Positions 1 through 5,821 of a stretch of DNA of 5,821 nucleotides are shown here, piece after piece (positions within the stretch are counted from its first letter, which is position 1; each line of letters opens with the position of its first letter). A program made the translations under genes and the position numbers. This DNA comes from Pseudomonadota bacterium (GTDB taxonomy: Bacteria; Pseudomonadota; Alphaproteobacteria; Rhizobiales; Devosiaceae): positions 1 through 5,821 of the forward strand of contig JAEZHZ010000091.1 of the NCBI GenBank assembly GCA_023436745.1, read 5' to 3'. The notes under the pieces were generated by a model. It was not told the origin of the DNA, did not search any database, and was given only the letters and a program-made list of their open reading frames with translations.

Positions 1-2
1 TG

Positions 3-542
3 GCGGAGGATCTGGGCCTGCGCCTGTGCTGCCATCCGGACGATCCGCCCTTCCCGCTGCTCGGGCTGCCGCGCATCATGTCGACGGGCGAGGACTTCCG
101 GCTGATCCTCGAGGCGGTGGACAGCCCTGCGAACGGGATGACGCTGTGCTCGGGTTCGCTCGGCGCGCGCCCGGACAACGACCTGCCGGCCATCATGCGC
201 GCGCTCGGGGACCGCGTGCATTTCCTGCACCTGCGCAACACGCGCCGCGAGGGCGAGGCGGTGATGGCCTCGTTCTACGAGGCGGAGCACCTCGGCGGAG
301 ACACCGACATGGTGGCGCTGATCGCTGCGATCTTCGAGGAGGAACGCCGCCGCAAGGCCGCCGGCCGGAGCGACTGGCAGATCCCGATGCGGCCCGATCA
401 CGGGCAGGACATTCTCGACGACCTGGGGCGCAAGGCCCAGCCGGGCTACCCGACGATCGGCCGGATGAAGGGTCTCGCCGAACTGCGTGGCATCATGACC
501 GCGCTCGATCATGACGGCGTGAGGTTCTCGGGCGAAGCCTAG
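3..542 (+). CDS. uxuA: Mannonate dehydratase UxuA, C-terminal part (5' truncated by window edge)
   Basis: UxuA dehydrates D-mannonate to 2-keto-3-deoxy-D-gluconate in the cytoplasm, a step of glucuronate catabolism, and is metal-dependent (Mn2+ or Fe2+). The reading frame is open from base 3 and gives 179 residues ending in TAG; the family is about 350-400 residues, so roughly the N-terminal half lies outside the window. Visible family motifs, in order, are HPDDPP (His codon 33-35), GLPRI, the CSGS segment (Cys codon 147-149), FLHLRNT (His 228-230), and MRPDHG (Asp 396-398), followed by PGYPTIGRMKGLAE. The His, Cys, His and Asp of these motifs match the four metal ligands I recall from UxuA structures, so this part looks functional. 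The ATG at 78 is internal, because the homologous sequence continues upstream of it. The gene converges on the Na/Pi gene and overlaps it by four bases. It shares no obvious pathway with the minus-strand operon. Confidence 0.95.
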   Translation, partial: AEDLGLRLCCHPDDPPFPLLGLPRIMSTGEDFRLILEAVDSPANGMTLCSGSLGARPDNDLPAIMRALGDRVHFLHLRNTRREGEAVMASFYEAEHLGGDTDMVALIAAIFEEERRRKAAGRSDWQIPMRPDHGQDILDDLGRKAQPGYPTIGRMKGLAELRGIMTALDHDGVRFSGEA

Positions 543-2197
543 GGCTCGCTGGGAGCGATCCGCGACTTCAGCAGTTCGCCGGATCGCTCCAGCACGGGAT
601 AGGCCGCAGCGGCGACGATGTGGCTGTTGATCAGCTTGAGATCCCGCACGAGGTCGACATGCAGCGCATCACGCTGGACCGCGGCGCGGGACAGGCCGTG
701 CATGCCACTGAAGTGCTCGGCGGTCGCGTCCACCTCGGCCTTGCGGAAGGCAAGCTTTTCGTTGGCTAGGGCACGCGCGGCCGGGGTGTCCTCGGTCATG
801 AACAGCGAGGCCGCGAGCCTGGTGTTGGCGATGAGGCGGTCCATCAGGGCCTCCAGAGTCCGCTCCTGTCGCTCGTCGGCGGGAAGGCCGCGCTTGTAGC
901 GCTTGCTCGCATGGGGCAACAGGCTGCCGCTGACGAAGTCCCCGGCCTGCTCCATGTTGGCGGCGAAGACGAGGATCTGGTTGAGGCGGTTCCGGTCGGC
1001 CTCGCTCAGCAGGTCGGGGTCGAGCTTGGCAAGGTACGCCTTGATCGCCGAGTTCAGTGCGTCGAGGATATCATCCCGCTGGCGGGTGGCGGAGATGCGC
1101 TGGCGGCTGCCGGTCGAGAGCGCCTCGCGGGCCTCCTGCAGCATCGCCTCGAGCGCATCCGCCAGCCGCAGCGCCTCGCGCGCGGCGTTGCCCAGCGCCA
1201 CCACCGGGAACTCCAGCACCGAGGTGTCGAGGTGGCGCGGCTTTGCCGGATCGTCCTCGTCGGTCCTGTCCGGAACCAGGCGGTTGAGCAGGCGCGCGAT
1301 CGGGCCGAGCAGCGGCAACGTCGCCAGAGCCAGGACGACATTGAAGCCCAGGTGAATGGCCGCCGTCGCGGCGCCACGGCTGAAGCCTGCCCACTGCAAC
1401 CAGTCGACAATCCACGGCATCAGCGGCCAGGCGATGGCGATGCCGACCACCCGATTGCCGAGGTTGGCGAGCGGCACGCGCCGGCTCATCGGATTGTCTG
1501 CCGAGGCTTCGAACAGCGGATTGAGCGCCGTACCGAGATTGGCCCCGAGGACCAGAAGGCCGGCGGTGGTCAACGAGATGGTGCCGTAGGTGGCGAAGGA
1601 GGCAACCAGCAGCACCACCGCGACGCTGGCGTGCACTGCCCAGGCCGCGATGGCTCCCAGAAGAATGGCGATCACCGGCAGGTGTTCGAGCACGCCGAGG
1701 ATGGTACGTACGTCGGGAGAGTGTTCGAGCGGCTCCAGCACGGCCAGCATCTGGTGAAGCGCCAGCAGCATCAGCCCGAGCCCGATGAAGACCCGGCCGA
1801 GATCATGCGCAGTGGGGTTCCGGTCCGAGCGGAACAGCACCACCCCCAGCAGAACGAGCGGGGCGGAAAGCACCGAGACATTGAAGGAGAGGATGGCCAC
1901 GATCAGCGCGGTGCCGATGTTGGCGCCCAGCATGATGGCCATGGCCGGCACAAACTCGATCATGCCGTTCGCGGCGAGGTTGGTCACCAGCAGGCCGGTG
2001 GCGGTGCTCGATTGCAGCAGCAGGGTTATGCCTGCGCCGGACACAAGAGCCGACAGCCGCCGGCGGAGGGTTCGCGCCAGAACGGCCCGCAGCCGCGGCC
2101 CGAAGGCACGCTGAACGCCGGTCTGGACCATGTGCATGCCCCACAGCAGCAGCGCCACCGCGCCGGCAAGACTGATCAGCTGCAGGGTTGTGCCCAA
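539..2197 (-). CDS. yjbB: Na/Pi cotransporter family protein with PhoU-like C-terminal domain, YjbB-like
   Basis: This is a 552-residue inner-membrane protein. Residues 1-300 are the two-repeat Na/Pi cotransporter region: hydrophobic helices with QSSTATG at 62-68 and GANIGT at 91-96 in repeat one, and HASVAV at 189-194 and GANLGT at 218-223 in repeat two. Residues about 330-545 are helical and charged, resembling a PhoU-type domain (PRHLDTSVLE, then ALGNAAREALRLAD). Length and layout match E. coli YjbB (about 540 residues), which was reported to export phosphate; other family members import it with sodium, so direction is not settled by sequence. The start is TTG at 2197. No in-frame ATG or GTG lies between the regulator's stop and this TTG, and the N-terminus (LLWGMHMVQTGV) aligns with YjbB from the first helix. 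It is the last gene of the minus-strand row, 49 bases after the regulator, and probably removes phosphate released from G3P (inference). Confidence 0.9.
   Translation of the reverse strand: MGTTLQLISLAGAVALLLWGMHMVQTGVQRAFGPRLRAVLARTLRRRLSALVSGAGITLLLQSSTATGLLVTNLAANGMIEFVPAMAIMLGANIGTALIVAILSFNVSVLSAPLVLLGVVLFRSDRNPTAHDLGRVFIGLGLMLLALHQMLAVLEPLEHSPDVRTILGVLEHLPVIAILLGAIAAWAVHASVAVVLLVASFATYGTISLTTAGLLVLGANLGTALNPLFEASADNPMSRRVPLANLGNRVVGIAIAWPLMPWIVDWLQWAGFSRGAATAAIHLGFNVVLALATLPLLGPIARLLNRLVPDRTDEDDPAKPRHLDTSVLEFPVVALGNAAREALRLADALEAMLQEAREALSTGSRQRISATRQRDDILDALNSAIKAYLAKLDPDLLSEADRNRLNQILVFAANMEQAGDFVSGSLLPHASKRYKRGLPADERQERTLEALMDRLIANTRLAASLFMTEDTPAARALANEKLAFRKAEVDATAEHFSGMHGLSRAAVQRDALHVDLVRDLKLINSHIVAAAAYPVLERSGELLKSRIAPSEP
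552..590. repeat. Perfect 11-bp inverted repeat just past the uxuA stop (possible terminator or 3'-end stem)
   Basis: GGAGCGATCCG (552-562) is the exact reverse complement of CGGATCGCTCC (580-590), with 17 bases between. Within the spacer CGA (563-565) can further pair with TCG (576-578) past a one-base bulge. The stem begins nine bases after the uxuA stop and lies inside the last codons of the Na/Pi gene, so it would form in transcripts of either strand. Neither side has a T-run, so it is not a textbook intrinsic terminator. It may act as a 3'-end stabilising stem or as part of a Rho-dependent end (inference). Confidence 0.55.
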
Positions 2198-2203
2198 GGT
2201 GGT

Positions 2204-2210
2204 TTCCGCT
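2204..2210 (-). promoter_or_regulatory. Weak ribosome binding site for the TTG-started Na/Pi gene
   Basis: On the minus strand the sequence AGCGGAA lies upstream of TTG at 2197, with its GGA core at 2207-2205 and seven bases between core and start. It is a poor match to AGGAGG but correctly spaced, and it is the best candidate in the 49-base gap. Weak site plus TTG start suggests modest translation of the transporter. Confidence 0.35.
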
Positions 2211-2246
2211 GTTGTTCCCGCCGAGGTGGCGCGGCATCCGATGGCT

Positions 2247-3038
2247 TCATGAGCTCTCGACCACGTCGTTGCAGACTATAACCCGCACCCCGCTCCGCTC
2301 CAGCGCCTCCCCTGCCTCGCGCGAGGCGGGGAGTTCGTCGGTGACGAAAGCCGAGAAAGACGACAAGGGAGCGACCCTCACGGCCGCATCGCGCGTCCAC
2401 TTGCTCACGTCGGCAGCGAGATAGCGGGTCCGGGCGTTCTCGAGGATCGCGTTCGTCACCTGTGCATCGCCATGACTGAAATCGAGAGCGCCGCTTGCCG
2501 GGTTCAGCCCGCCCGCGCCGACCACCGCATGAGTAGCATGAAAGCGCTCGAAATACCGCGCCGTTTCGGTGCCGGCGAGATCGCGGTCATTGCTGCGCCA
2601 CACGCCTCCCGCCAGGTGCAGTTCCACACCCTCGGCATCGCCGAGGATCAGTGCGACGTCGATGCTGTTGGTGACGACGGTGAGATTGCGATGACGGCGG
2701 AGCGCCTCGGCCGTGTAGCGGACAGTCGTGCCGATGCCGAGGAACACGGTTGCCCCGTCCGGGATGTCCCTCGCGATCCAGCCCGCGATCAGCCGCTTGG
2801 CCGCGCTGTTCAATCCTGCACGCGCGTGCACCGGAGTGTTGCGGGGCACCACCGGCAGGTCGACGCCGCCATGCAGGCGACGGGCTAGGCCCATGACGCA
2901 GAGCGCGTTTATGTCCCGCCTGATGCTTTGGGTGGTGAGACCATAGTCGCGGGCGAGCTCATCGATCTGCTGGGCCCCACGGGCGCCGATCCGGGCGAGG
3001 ATGTCCTGCTGTCGCGCAGAGAGTTTGTGGTTCGACAT
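2247..3038 (-). CDS. glpR: DeoR-family transcriptional regulator, GlpR-like
   Basis: This is a 263-residue cytoplasmic DNA-binding regulator. The N-terminal DeoR helix-turn-helix spans about residues 6-60, with the recognition helix in TTQSIRRDINAL (35-46) followed by the family's RRLHGG (53-58). The C-terminal sugar-phosphate sensor domain (about 75-255) shows GIGTT at 101-105, VTNS at 122-125, LAGG at 142-145 and AADVSKW at 208-214. Arrangement and motifs resemble E. coli GlpR (252 residues), a repressor that sugar-phosphate-type effector G3P releases from DNA. Its place directly after ugpQ, with one base between stop and ATG, supports G3P as effector, though other DeoR members sense other phosphates and the symbol is by resemblance and context. 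No convincing Shine-Dalgarno precedes the ATG, so translation is probably coupled to ugpQ. Its target is likely the operon promoter outside the window, which would be autoregulation (inference). Confidence 0.88.
   Translation of the reverse strand: MSNHKLSARQQDILARIGARGAQQIDELARDYGLTTQSIRRDINALCVMGLARRLHGGVDLPVVPRNTPVHARAGLNSAAKRLIAGWIARDIPDGATVFLGIGTTVRYTAEALRRHRNLTVVTNSIDVALILGDAEGVELHLAGGVWRSNDRDLAGTETARYFERFHATHAVVGAGGLNPASGALDFSHGDAQVTNAILENARTRYLAADVSKWTRDAAVRVAPLSSFSAFVTDELPASREAGEALERSGVRVIVCNDVVESS
2307..2333 (-). repeat. Hairpin-forming inverted repeat inside the 3' part of the regulator gene
   Basis: CTCCCC (2307-2312) pairs with GGGGAG (2328-2333), and between them lies the perfect 14-bp palindrome GCCTCGCGCGAGGC (2314-2327), leaving one unpaired base at 2313. 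The minus-strand RNA would form a stem of at least 11 pairs with a GCGC loop and a single bulge. It lies about 60 bases before the regulator's stop and about 110 bases before the Na/Pi start. No T-run follows, so it is not a standard intrinsic terminator. It encodes an Ala/Glu/Arg-rich segment, and GC-rich coding bias could create it by chance. Confidence 0.5.
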
Positions 3039-3039
3039 C

Positions 3040-3780
3040 TCACGACAGGAACAGGCTGGGGTTGTCAGTGATCACGCCCGCGAGCCCTTCCCTCCAGAAG
3101 GGCTCCATCTGGCCGGGGTCGTTGCAGGTCCAGGCGCGCACGGCTATGCCGCGGTCCGCAGCCCGGTCCAGCACGCCGAAGCTCAGCGCCCGATAGTGGA
3201 GGTGGATGGCCGTGGCCGGAATGGACGCCACCCGGTCGAGCCAGTCTGGCGGCAACTCACCCCACAGCATCGCGAGTTCATAGTCGGCGTCGAGCCGGTG
3301 CATGGCCCTGAGACAATCAGGGTCGAAACTCGAGATCATCACCTCGGTATGCGGTGCCCTGTCGCGGAGGCAGGCGTGTACCGTGTCCGTCAACTGTTGC
3401 AGGGAACGATGGTGCTCGTGTTGCTTGATCTCGACATTGACGTTGAGCCCAAGTTCGCCAAGTGCAGCGATCACTTCCGGCAATGTCGGCAGCGGCTCAC
3501 TGGCGAAAGCGGGACCGAACCAGCCACCGGCGTCAATGGCGCCGAGGTCCCCCCTGCCGATGGCAGCGAGCGAACCGGTGCGGTTGGTTGTGCGGTCCAG
3601 CGTGACGTCATGGATCACCACGGGCGTGCCATCGCCGAGCAGGGCGACGTCCAGTTCCACCCAGCGGGCGCCCTGGTTCCGGGCGGCCCGGAATGCGGCA
3701 ACCGTGTTCTCCGGGGCGACGGCGGAAGCCCCGCGATGCGCCTGAACGACATCGGCAGATATTGTGGTGGGGGCGATCAT
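3040..3780 (-). CDS. ugpQ: Glycerophosphodiester phosphodiesterase UgpQ, cytoplasmic
   Basis: UgpQ hydrolyses glycerophosphodiesters (deacylated phospholipid head groups) to sn-glycerol-3-phosphate and an alcohol, using a divalent metal. The 246-residue protein is one GDPD TIM-barrel domain, the same size as E. coli UgpQ (about 247). The active-site set is complete: HRG at 15-17, PENT at 23-26, metal ligands E42 and D44 in VELD, H57 in VVIHD, E117 and K119 in NVEIK, then WTCND at 217-221 and ITDNP at 237-241. There is no signal peptide, so it acts in the cytoplasm on imported diesters, unlike periplasmic GlpQ. The gene begins two bases after the ugpC stop, with a weak ACGGA site six bases before ATG, and ends one base before the regulator. 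Operon position after ugpC matches the E. coli ugpBAECQ order. Confidence 0.95.
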   Translation of the reverse strand: MIAPTTISADVVQAHRGASAVAPENTVAAFRAARNQGARWVELDVALLGDGTPVVIHDVTLDRTTNRTGSLAAIGRGDLGAIDAGGWFGPAFASEPLPTLPEVIAALGELGLNVNVEIKQHEHHRSLQQLTDTVHACLRDRAPHTEVMISSFDPDCLRAMHRLDADYELAMLWGELPPDWLDRVASIPATAIHLHYRALSFGVLDRAADRGIAVRAWTCNDPGQMEPFWREGLAGVITDNPSLFLS

Positions 3781-3782
3781 GG

Positions 3783-4826
3783 TCAGTCCGTACGCTTTCC
3801 AGTCTGGCTGTTGAAGGGGTGAAGGTCGGCGCTGGCGACGTAGAGCGGCACCATCGAGCCCTCAGGAGCGGCCGTGCGGGCGGGCACGGCAGCGACGATC
3901 AACTGACCGCTCCCCTCCAGCCGCAGGTGCAGGTGAGTCTCGCCACCCACGGGTTCGTATAGCTCCACCGTCGCTGCAAGCGTCAGGTGCGGCTCGGCAA
4001 GCGGGGTGAGCCGGATGGTGTCGGGGCGGAAGCCGACAAGATCGGTGGCAGCGGGCAGTTCGGGCACACGGCCCTTCTCGCGCAGGTAGGCGATATCGAC
4101 AAGGTTCATCGGCGGCGAACCGATGAAGCCGGCAACAAACAGTGTTTCCGGACGGTCATAAAGCGCCATGGCCTCGCCAACCTGCTCGATGCGCCCGGCA
4201 TTCATCACCACCAGCCGGTCGGCGAGCGTCATGGCCTCGAGCTGGTCGTGGGTAACGTAGACGCTGGTGGTGCCGAGATTGCGCTGCAGCCGCTTGATCT
4301 CGATGCGCATCTGCCCGCGCAGCTTGGCGTCGAGGTTGCTGAGCGGCTCATCGAAGAGGAAGGCCTTGGGCTTACGCACGATGGCGCGCCCCATGGCAAC
4401 GCGCTGACGCTGCCCCCCGGACAGCTGGCGTGGCTTGCGCTCGAGCAGTGCATCGATCTCGAGGATGCGGGCAGCCTCCGCCACGCGGCTGTCGATCTCG
4501 TCGCGAGGGGTGCCGCGGTTCTTCAGCCCGTACTCCAGGTTTCCGCGCACCGTCATGTGCGGGTAGAGCGCATAGTTCTGGAACACCATGGCGATGTCCC
4601 GCTCGGCCGGCTCCTTCTGGTTCACCACCTTGCCATCGATGGAGACGGTGCCATCGGTTATCGTCTCAAGGCCGGCAATCATCCGCAGCAGCGTGGACTT
4701 GCCACAGCCGGAGGGGCCGACCAGGACCACAAGCTCCCCATCCTTGATGTCGAGATCGAGATTGTGGATGGCGGTGACATTGCCCGCGTAGACCTTCTTG
4801 ACGCTTGAGAGCTGGATCGTTGCCAT
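3783..4826 (-). CDS. ugpC: sn-glycerol-3-phosphate ABC transporter ATP-binding protein UgpC
   Basis: UgpC is the ATPase that powers import of G3P and glycerophosphodiesters, docked on the cytoplasmic side of UgpA/UgpE as a dimer. The 347-residue protein has an intact nucleotide-binding domain: Walker A GPSGCGKST at 37-45, Q-loop Q83 in VFQNYALYPHM, signature LSGGQRQR at 135-142, Walker B FLFDEP at 156-161, D-loop SNLD, and switch H193 in YVTHDQ. FIGSPPMN at 234-241 leads into the MalK/UgpC-type regulatory TOBE region with GFRPD at 265-269. The C-terminus (ADLHPFNSQTGKR) resembles the end of E. coli UgpC (356 residues), which separates it from generic sugar MsmK/MalK proteins. It starts four bases after the ugpE stop. 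GAGAAG at 4839-4834, within the last ugpE codons, is a fair ribosome site seven bases from ATG. Confidence 0.95.
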   Translation of the reverse strand: MATIQLSSVKKVYAGNVTAIHNLDLDIKDGELVVLVGPSGCGKSTLLRMIAGLETITDGTVSIDGKVVNQKEPAERDIAMVFQNYALYPHMTVRGNLEYGLKNRGTPRDEIDSRVAEAARILEIDALLERKPRQLSGGQRQRVAMGRAIVRKPKAFLFDEPLSNLDAKLRGQMRIEIKRLQRNLGTTSVYVTHDQLEAMTLADRLVVMNAGRIEQVGEAMALYDRPETLFVAGFIGSPPMNLVDIAYLREKGRVPELPAATDLVGFRPDTIRLTPLAEPHLTLAATVELYEPVGGETHLHLRLEGSGQLIVAAVPARTAAPEGSMVPLYVASADLHPFNSQTGKRTD

Positions 4827-4830
4827 TTTC

Positions 4831-5679
4831 TTACTTCTCGGTTTCGACCAGGCCTTTGACGAAAAGGCGCTGCATGAGGATGACCACCAGTACCGGCGGC
4901 AGCATGGCGAGAATCACCGCGGCCATCACGAGCTGCCATTGCGGCTCGCTATCGGCGCGGGTCGCCATGCGCTTGATGCCCATGACGATGGTGTAATAGC
5001 GGCTGTCCGTGGTGACGAGCAGCGGCCAGAGGTACTGCACCCAGCCATAGATGAAGAGGATGACCGACAGGGCCCCGATATTGGTGCGGCTGAGCGGCAG
5101 AAGGATATCGCGGAAGAACTTCATGGCCCCCGCACCATCGACACGCGCCGCCTCCATCAGCTCGTCCGGTACGGTCAGGAAGAACTGGCGGAAGAGGAAG
5201 GTGGCAGTGGCCGAGGCGATCAGCGGCAGGGTGAGGCCCGCGTAGGAGTTGAGCAGGCCGAGATTGGCCACCACAGCGAAGGTCGGGATGATGCGGACCT
5301 CCACCGGCAGCATCAACGTCACGAAGATGAGCCAGAAGGCGAGCGTGCGCAGGGGGAAGCGGAAGTAGACGATGGCGAAGGCGGAGGTGATCGAGATGAC
5401 GATCTTGCCCACCGTGATGATGACCGCCATCAGCATCGAGTTTGCGAGCATCAGCCCGAGGGGCGGCGCCCCGGAGGTCGACATGCCGGTGGTCAGCATC
5501 TCGGTATAGTTGGCAACCATGTGGTCGCCGGGCAGCAACGGCATCACGCCGCGCAGGAAGGTGTTGGGCGCCTGAGTGGAGGCGATGAAGGCGATGTAGA
5601 CCGGGAAGGCTACGATCGCGACGCCAAGGATCAGCACCAGGTGTGTCAGGACGTTAAGCCAGGGACGGTTTTCAACCAT
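4831..5679 (-). CDS. ugpE: sn-glycerol-3-phosphate ABC transporter permease UgpE
   Basis: UgpE is one of two inner-membrane permease subunits forming the G3P channel with UgpA. The 282-residue protein, about the length of E. coli UgpE (281), has about six hydrophobic helices (near 11-33, 76-104, 108-130, 145-166, 201-222, 251-274). The cytoplasmic EAA loop that contacts UgpC is intact at 176-195, starting EAARVDG and ending DILLP. Identity to E. coli UgpE is plain by eye at the N-terminus (M-ENRPWL), in SAFAIVYFRFPLR, in TLMLPVEVRI, in SYAGLTLPLIASATATFLFR, and in the C-terminal FVKGLVETEK. The ATG lies one base after the ugpA stop, with only a weak GGGTGG site nine bases upstream, so translational coupling with ugpA is likely. 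It is followed by ugpC after four bases. Confidence 0.96.
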   Translation of the reverse strand: MVENRPWLNVLTHLVLILGVAIVAFPVYIAFIASTQAPNTFLRGVMPLLPGDHMVANYTEMLTTGMSTSGAPPLGLMLANSMLMAVIITVGKIVISITSAFAIVYFRFPLRTLAFWLIFVTLMLPVEVRIIPTFAVVANLGLLNSYAGLTLPLIASATATFLFRQFFLTVPDELMEAARVDGAGAMKFFRDILLPLSRTNIGALSVILFIYGWVQYLWPLLVTTDSRYYTIVMGIKRMATRADSEPQWQLVMAAVILAMLPPVLVVILMQRLFVKGLVETEK

Positions 5680-5680
5680 G

Positions 5681-5821
5681 TCAGTAGGCCACCCGCCGCT
5701 CGACGAACCGGAACTGCACGAAGACCAGCGCCAGAACGATTCCCATCAGGATCACCGACTGCGCCGAGGACGAGCCAATGTTGAGACCCAGGAACCCGTC
5801 GGCATAGACCTTGTAGACCAG
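5681..5821 (-). CDS. ugpA: sn-glycerol-3-phosphate ABC transporter permease UgpA, C-terminal end (truncated by window edge)
   Basis: The minus strand from 5821 is open in frame and gives 46 residues before TGA at 5683-5681. They contain KVYADGFLGLNIGSSSAQSV, then a hydrophobic helix (about residues 23-37 of the fragment), then the polar tail QFRFVERRVAY. This resembles the end of E. coli UgpA closely, including the KVY-GF-GL and SSAAQSV positions and the VQFRYVE tail. UgpA pairs with UgpE to form the membrane channel. Only the last transmembrane segment is in view; the EAA loop and about 250 residues are outside. One base separates its stop from the ugpE ATG. The short length is an effect of the window edge and not a broken gene. 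Confidence 0.88.
   Translation of the reverse strand: MVYKVYADGFLGLNIGSSSAQSVILMGIVLALVFVQFRFVERRVAY

Noticed and set aside
26..514. Plus-strand frame overlapping uxuA, starting at 26
   Set aside because: It is low-complexity and rich in Arg, Ala, Gly and Pro in a shifted frame; the uxuA frame carries all family motifs.
2275..2280. TATAGT on the minus strand, a possible -10 box for a separate Na/Pi promoter
   Set aside because: The matching -35 position reads CTGGAG, only three of six consensus bases, and the site is inside the regulator's coding end. Too weak to annotate.
911..2281. Long plus-strand open frame (456 codons) opposite the Na/Pi gene
   Set aside because: Its product is rich in Gln, Arg, His and Gly with no recognisable fold or motif, as expected for the antisense frame of a GC-rich membrane-protein gene. 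The minus strand encodes a clear family member over the same bases.
2817..2830. Perfect 14-bp palindrome TGCACGCGCGTGCA inside the regulator gene
   Set aside because: A palindrome of this length is expected about once by chance in a GC-rich window this size, and it sits mid-gene with no promoter context. I would not call it an operator.
3001..4808. Plus-strand open frames opposite ugpQ and ugpC (3001-3822 and 3987-4808)
   Set aside because: No motifs or sensible composition; both lie wholly opposite strongly supported genes.
4798..5784. Plus-strand open frame (328 codons) opposite ugpE
   Set aside because: It is very rich in His, Asp, Glu, Gln and Arg, the mirror of hydrophobic codons in ugpE, and runs across the ugpE/ugpA junction. 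It is an antisense shadow.
1..5821. Search for a new defence system, mobile element, CRISPR array, tRNA or riboswitch
   Set aside because: All bases are covered by recognisable metabolic and transport genes, with no direct repeats, integrase or transposase frames, tRNA-like folds or long non-coding gaps.

Overview
The window is GC-rich, densely coding DNA from a Gram-negative bacterium. The gene content (a UgpAECQ-type importer with 1-4 base gaps, a GlpR-like DeoR regulator, a YjbB-like Na/Pi protein and UxuA) suggests a proteobacterium, most likely an alphaproteobacterium. This placement is inferred from protein resemblance and base composition; no rRNA or marker gene is present.

Layout. 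Bases 1-542 (+) hold the C-terminal part of mannonate dehydratase (uxuA), cut by the left edge. The remainder, 539-5821, is one minus-strand gene row, read right to left: the 3' end of ugpA (cut by the right edge), ugpE, ugpC, ugpQ, a glpR-like DeoR regulator, and a YjbB-like Na/Pi cotransporter-family gene. Intergenic gaps in this row are 1, 4, 2, 1 and 49 bases, so it reads as one transcription unit. Its promoter, and probably the binding-protein gene ugpB, lie beyond the right edge. The two gene sets converge and overlap by four bases (CTAG, 539-542), so both stop codons are TAG on opposite strands.

How the genes fit together. UgpA/E/C import sn-glycerol-3-phosphate (G3P) and glycerophosphodiesters. 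UgpQ hydrolyses the diesters to G3P plus alcohol in the cytoplasm. A GlpR-like regulator, whose E. coli counterpart is released from DNA by G3P, would link expression to substrate. A YjbB-like protein could export the phosphate left over when G3P is burned as carbon. This suggests an operon geared to G3P as a carbon source rather than only to phosphate starvation, which is inference. UxuA (glucuronate catabolism) appears to be an unrelated neighbour.

No RNA gene, mobile element, CRISPR array or clearly new system is visible. The points most worth a second look are the gene combination itself, a perfect 11-bp inverted repeat just past the uxuA stop, a strong hairpin near the end of the regulator gene, and a TTG start for the Na/Pi gene. 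No stretch over 300 bases lacks a gene.
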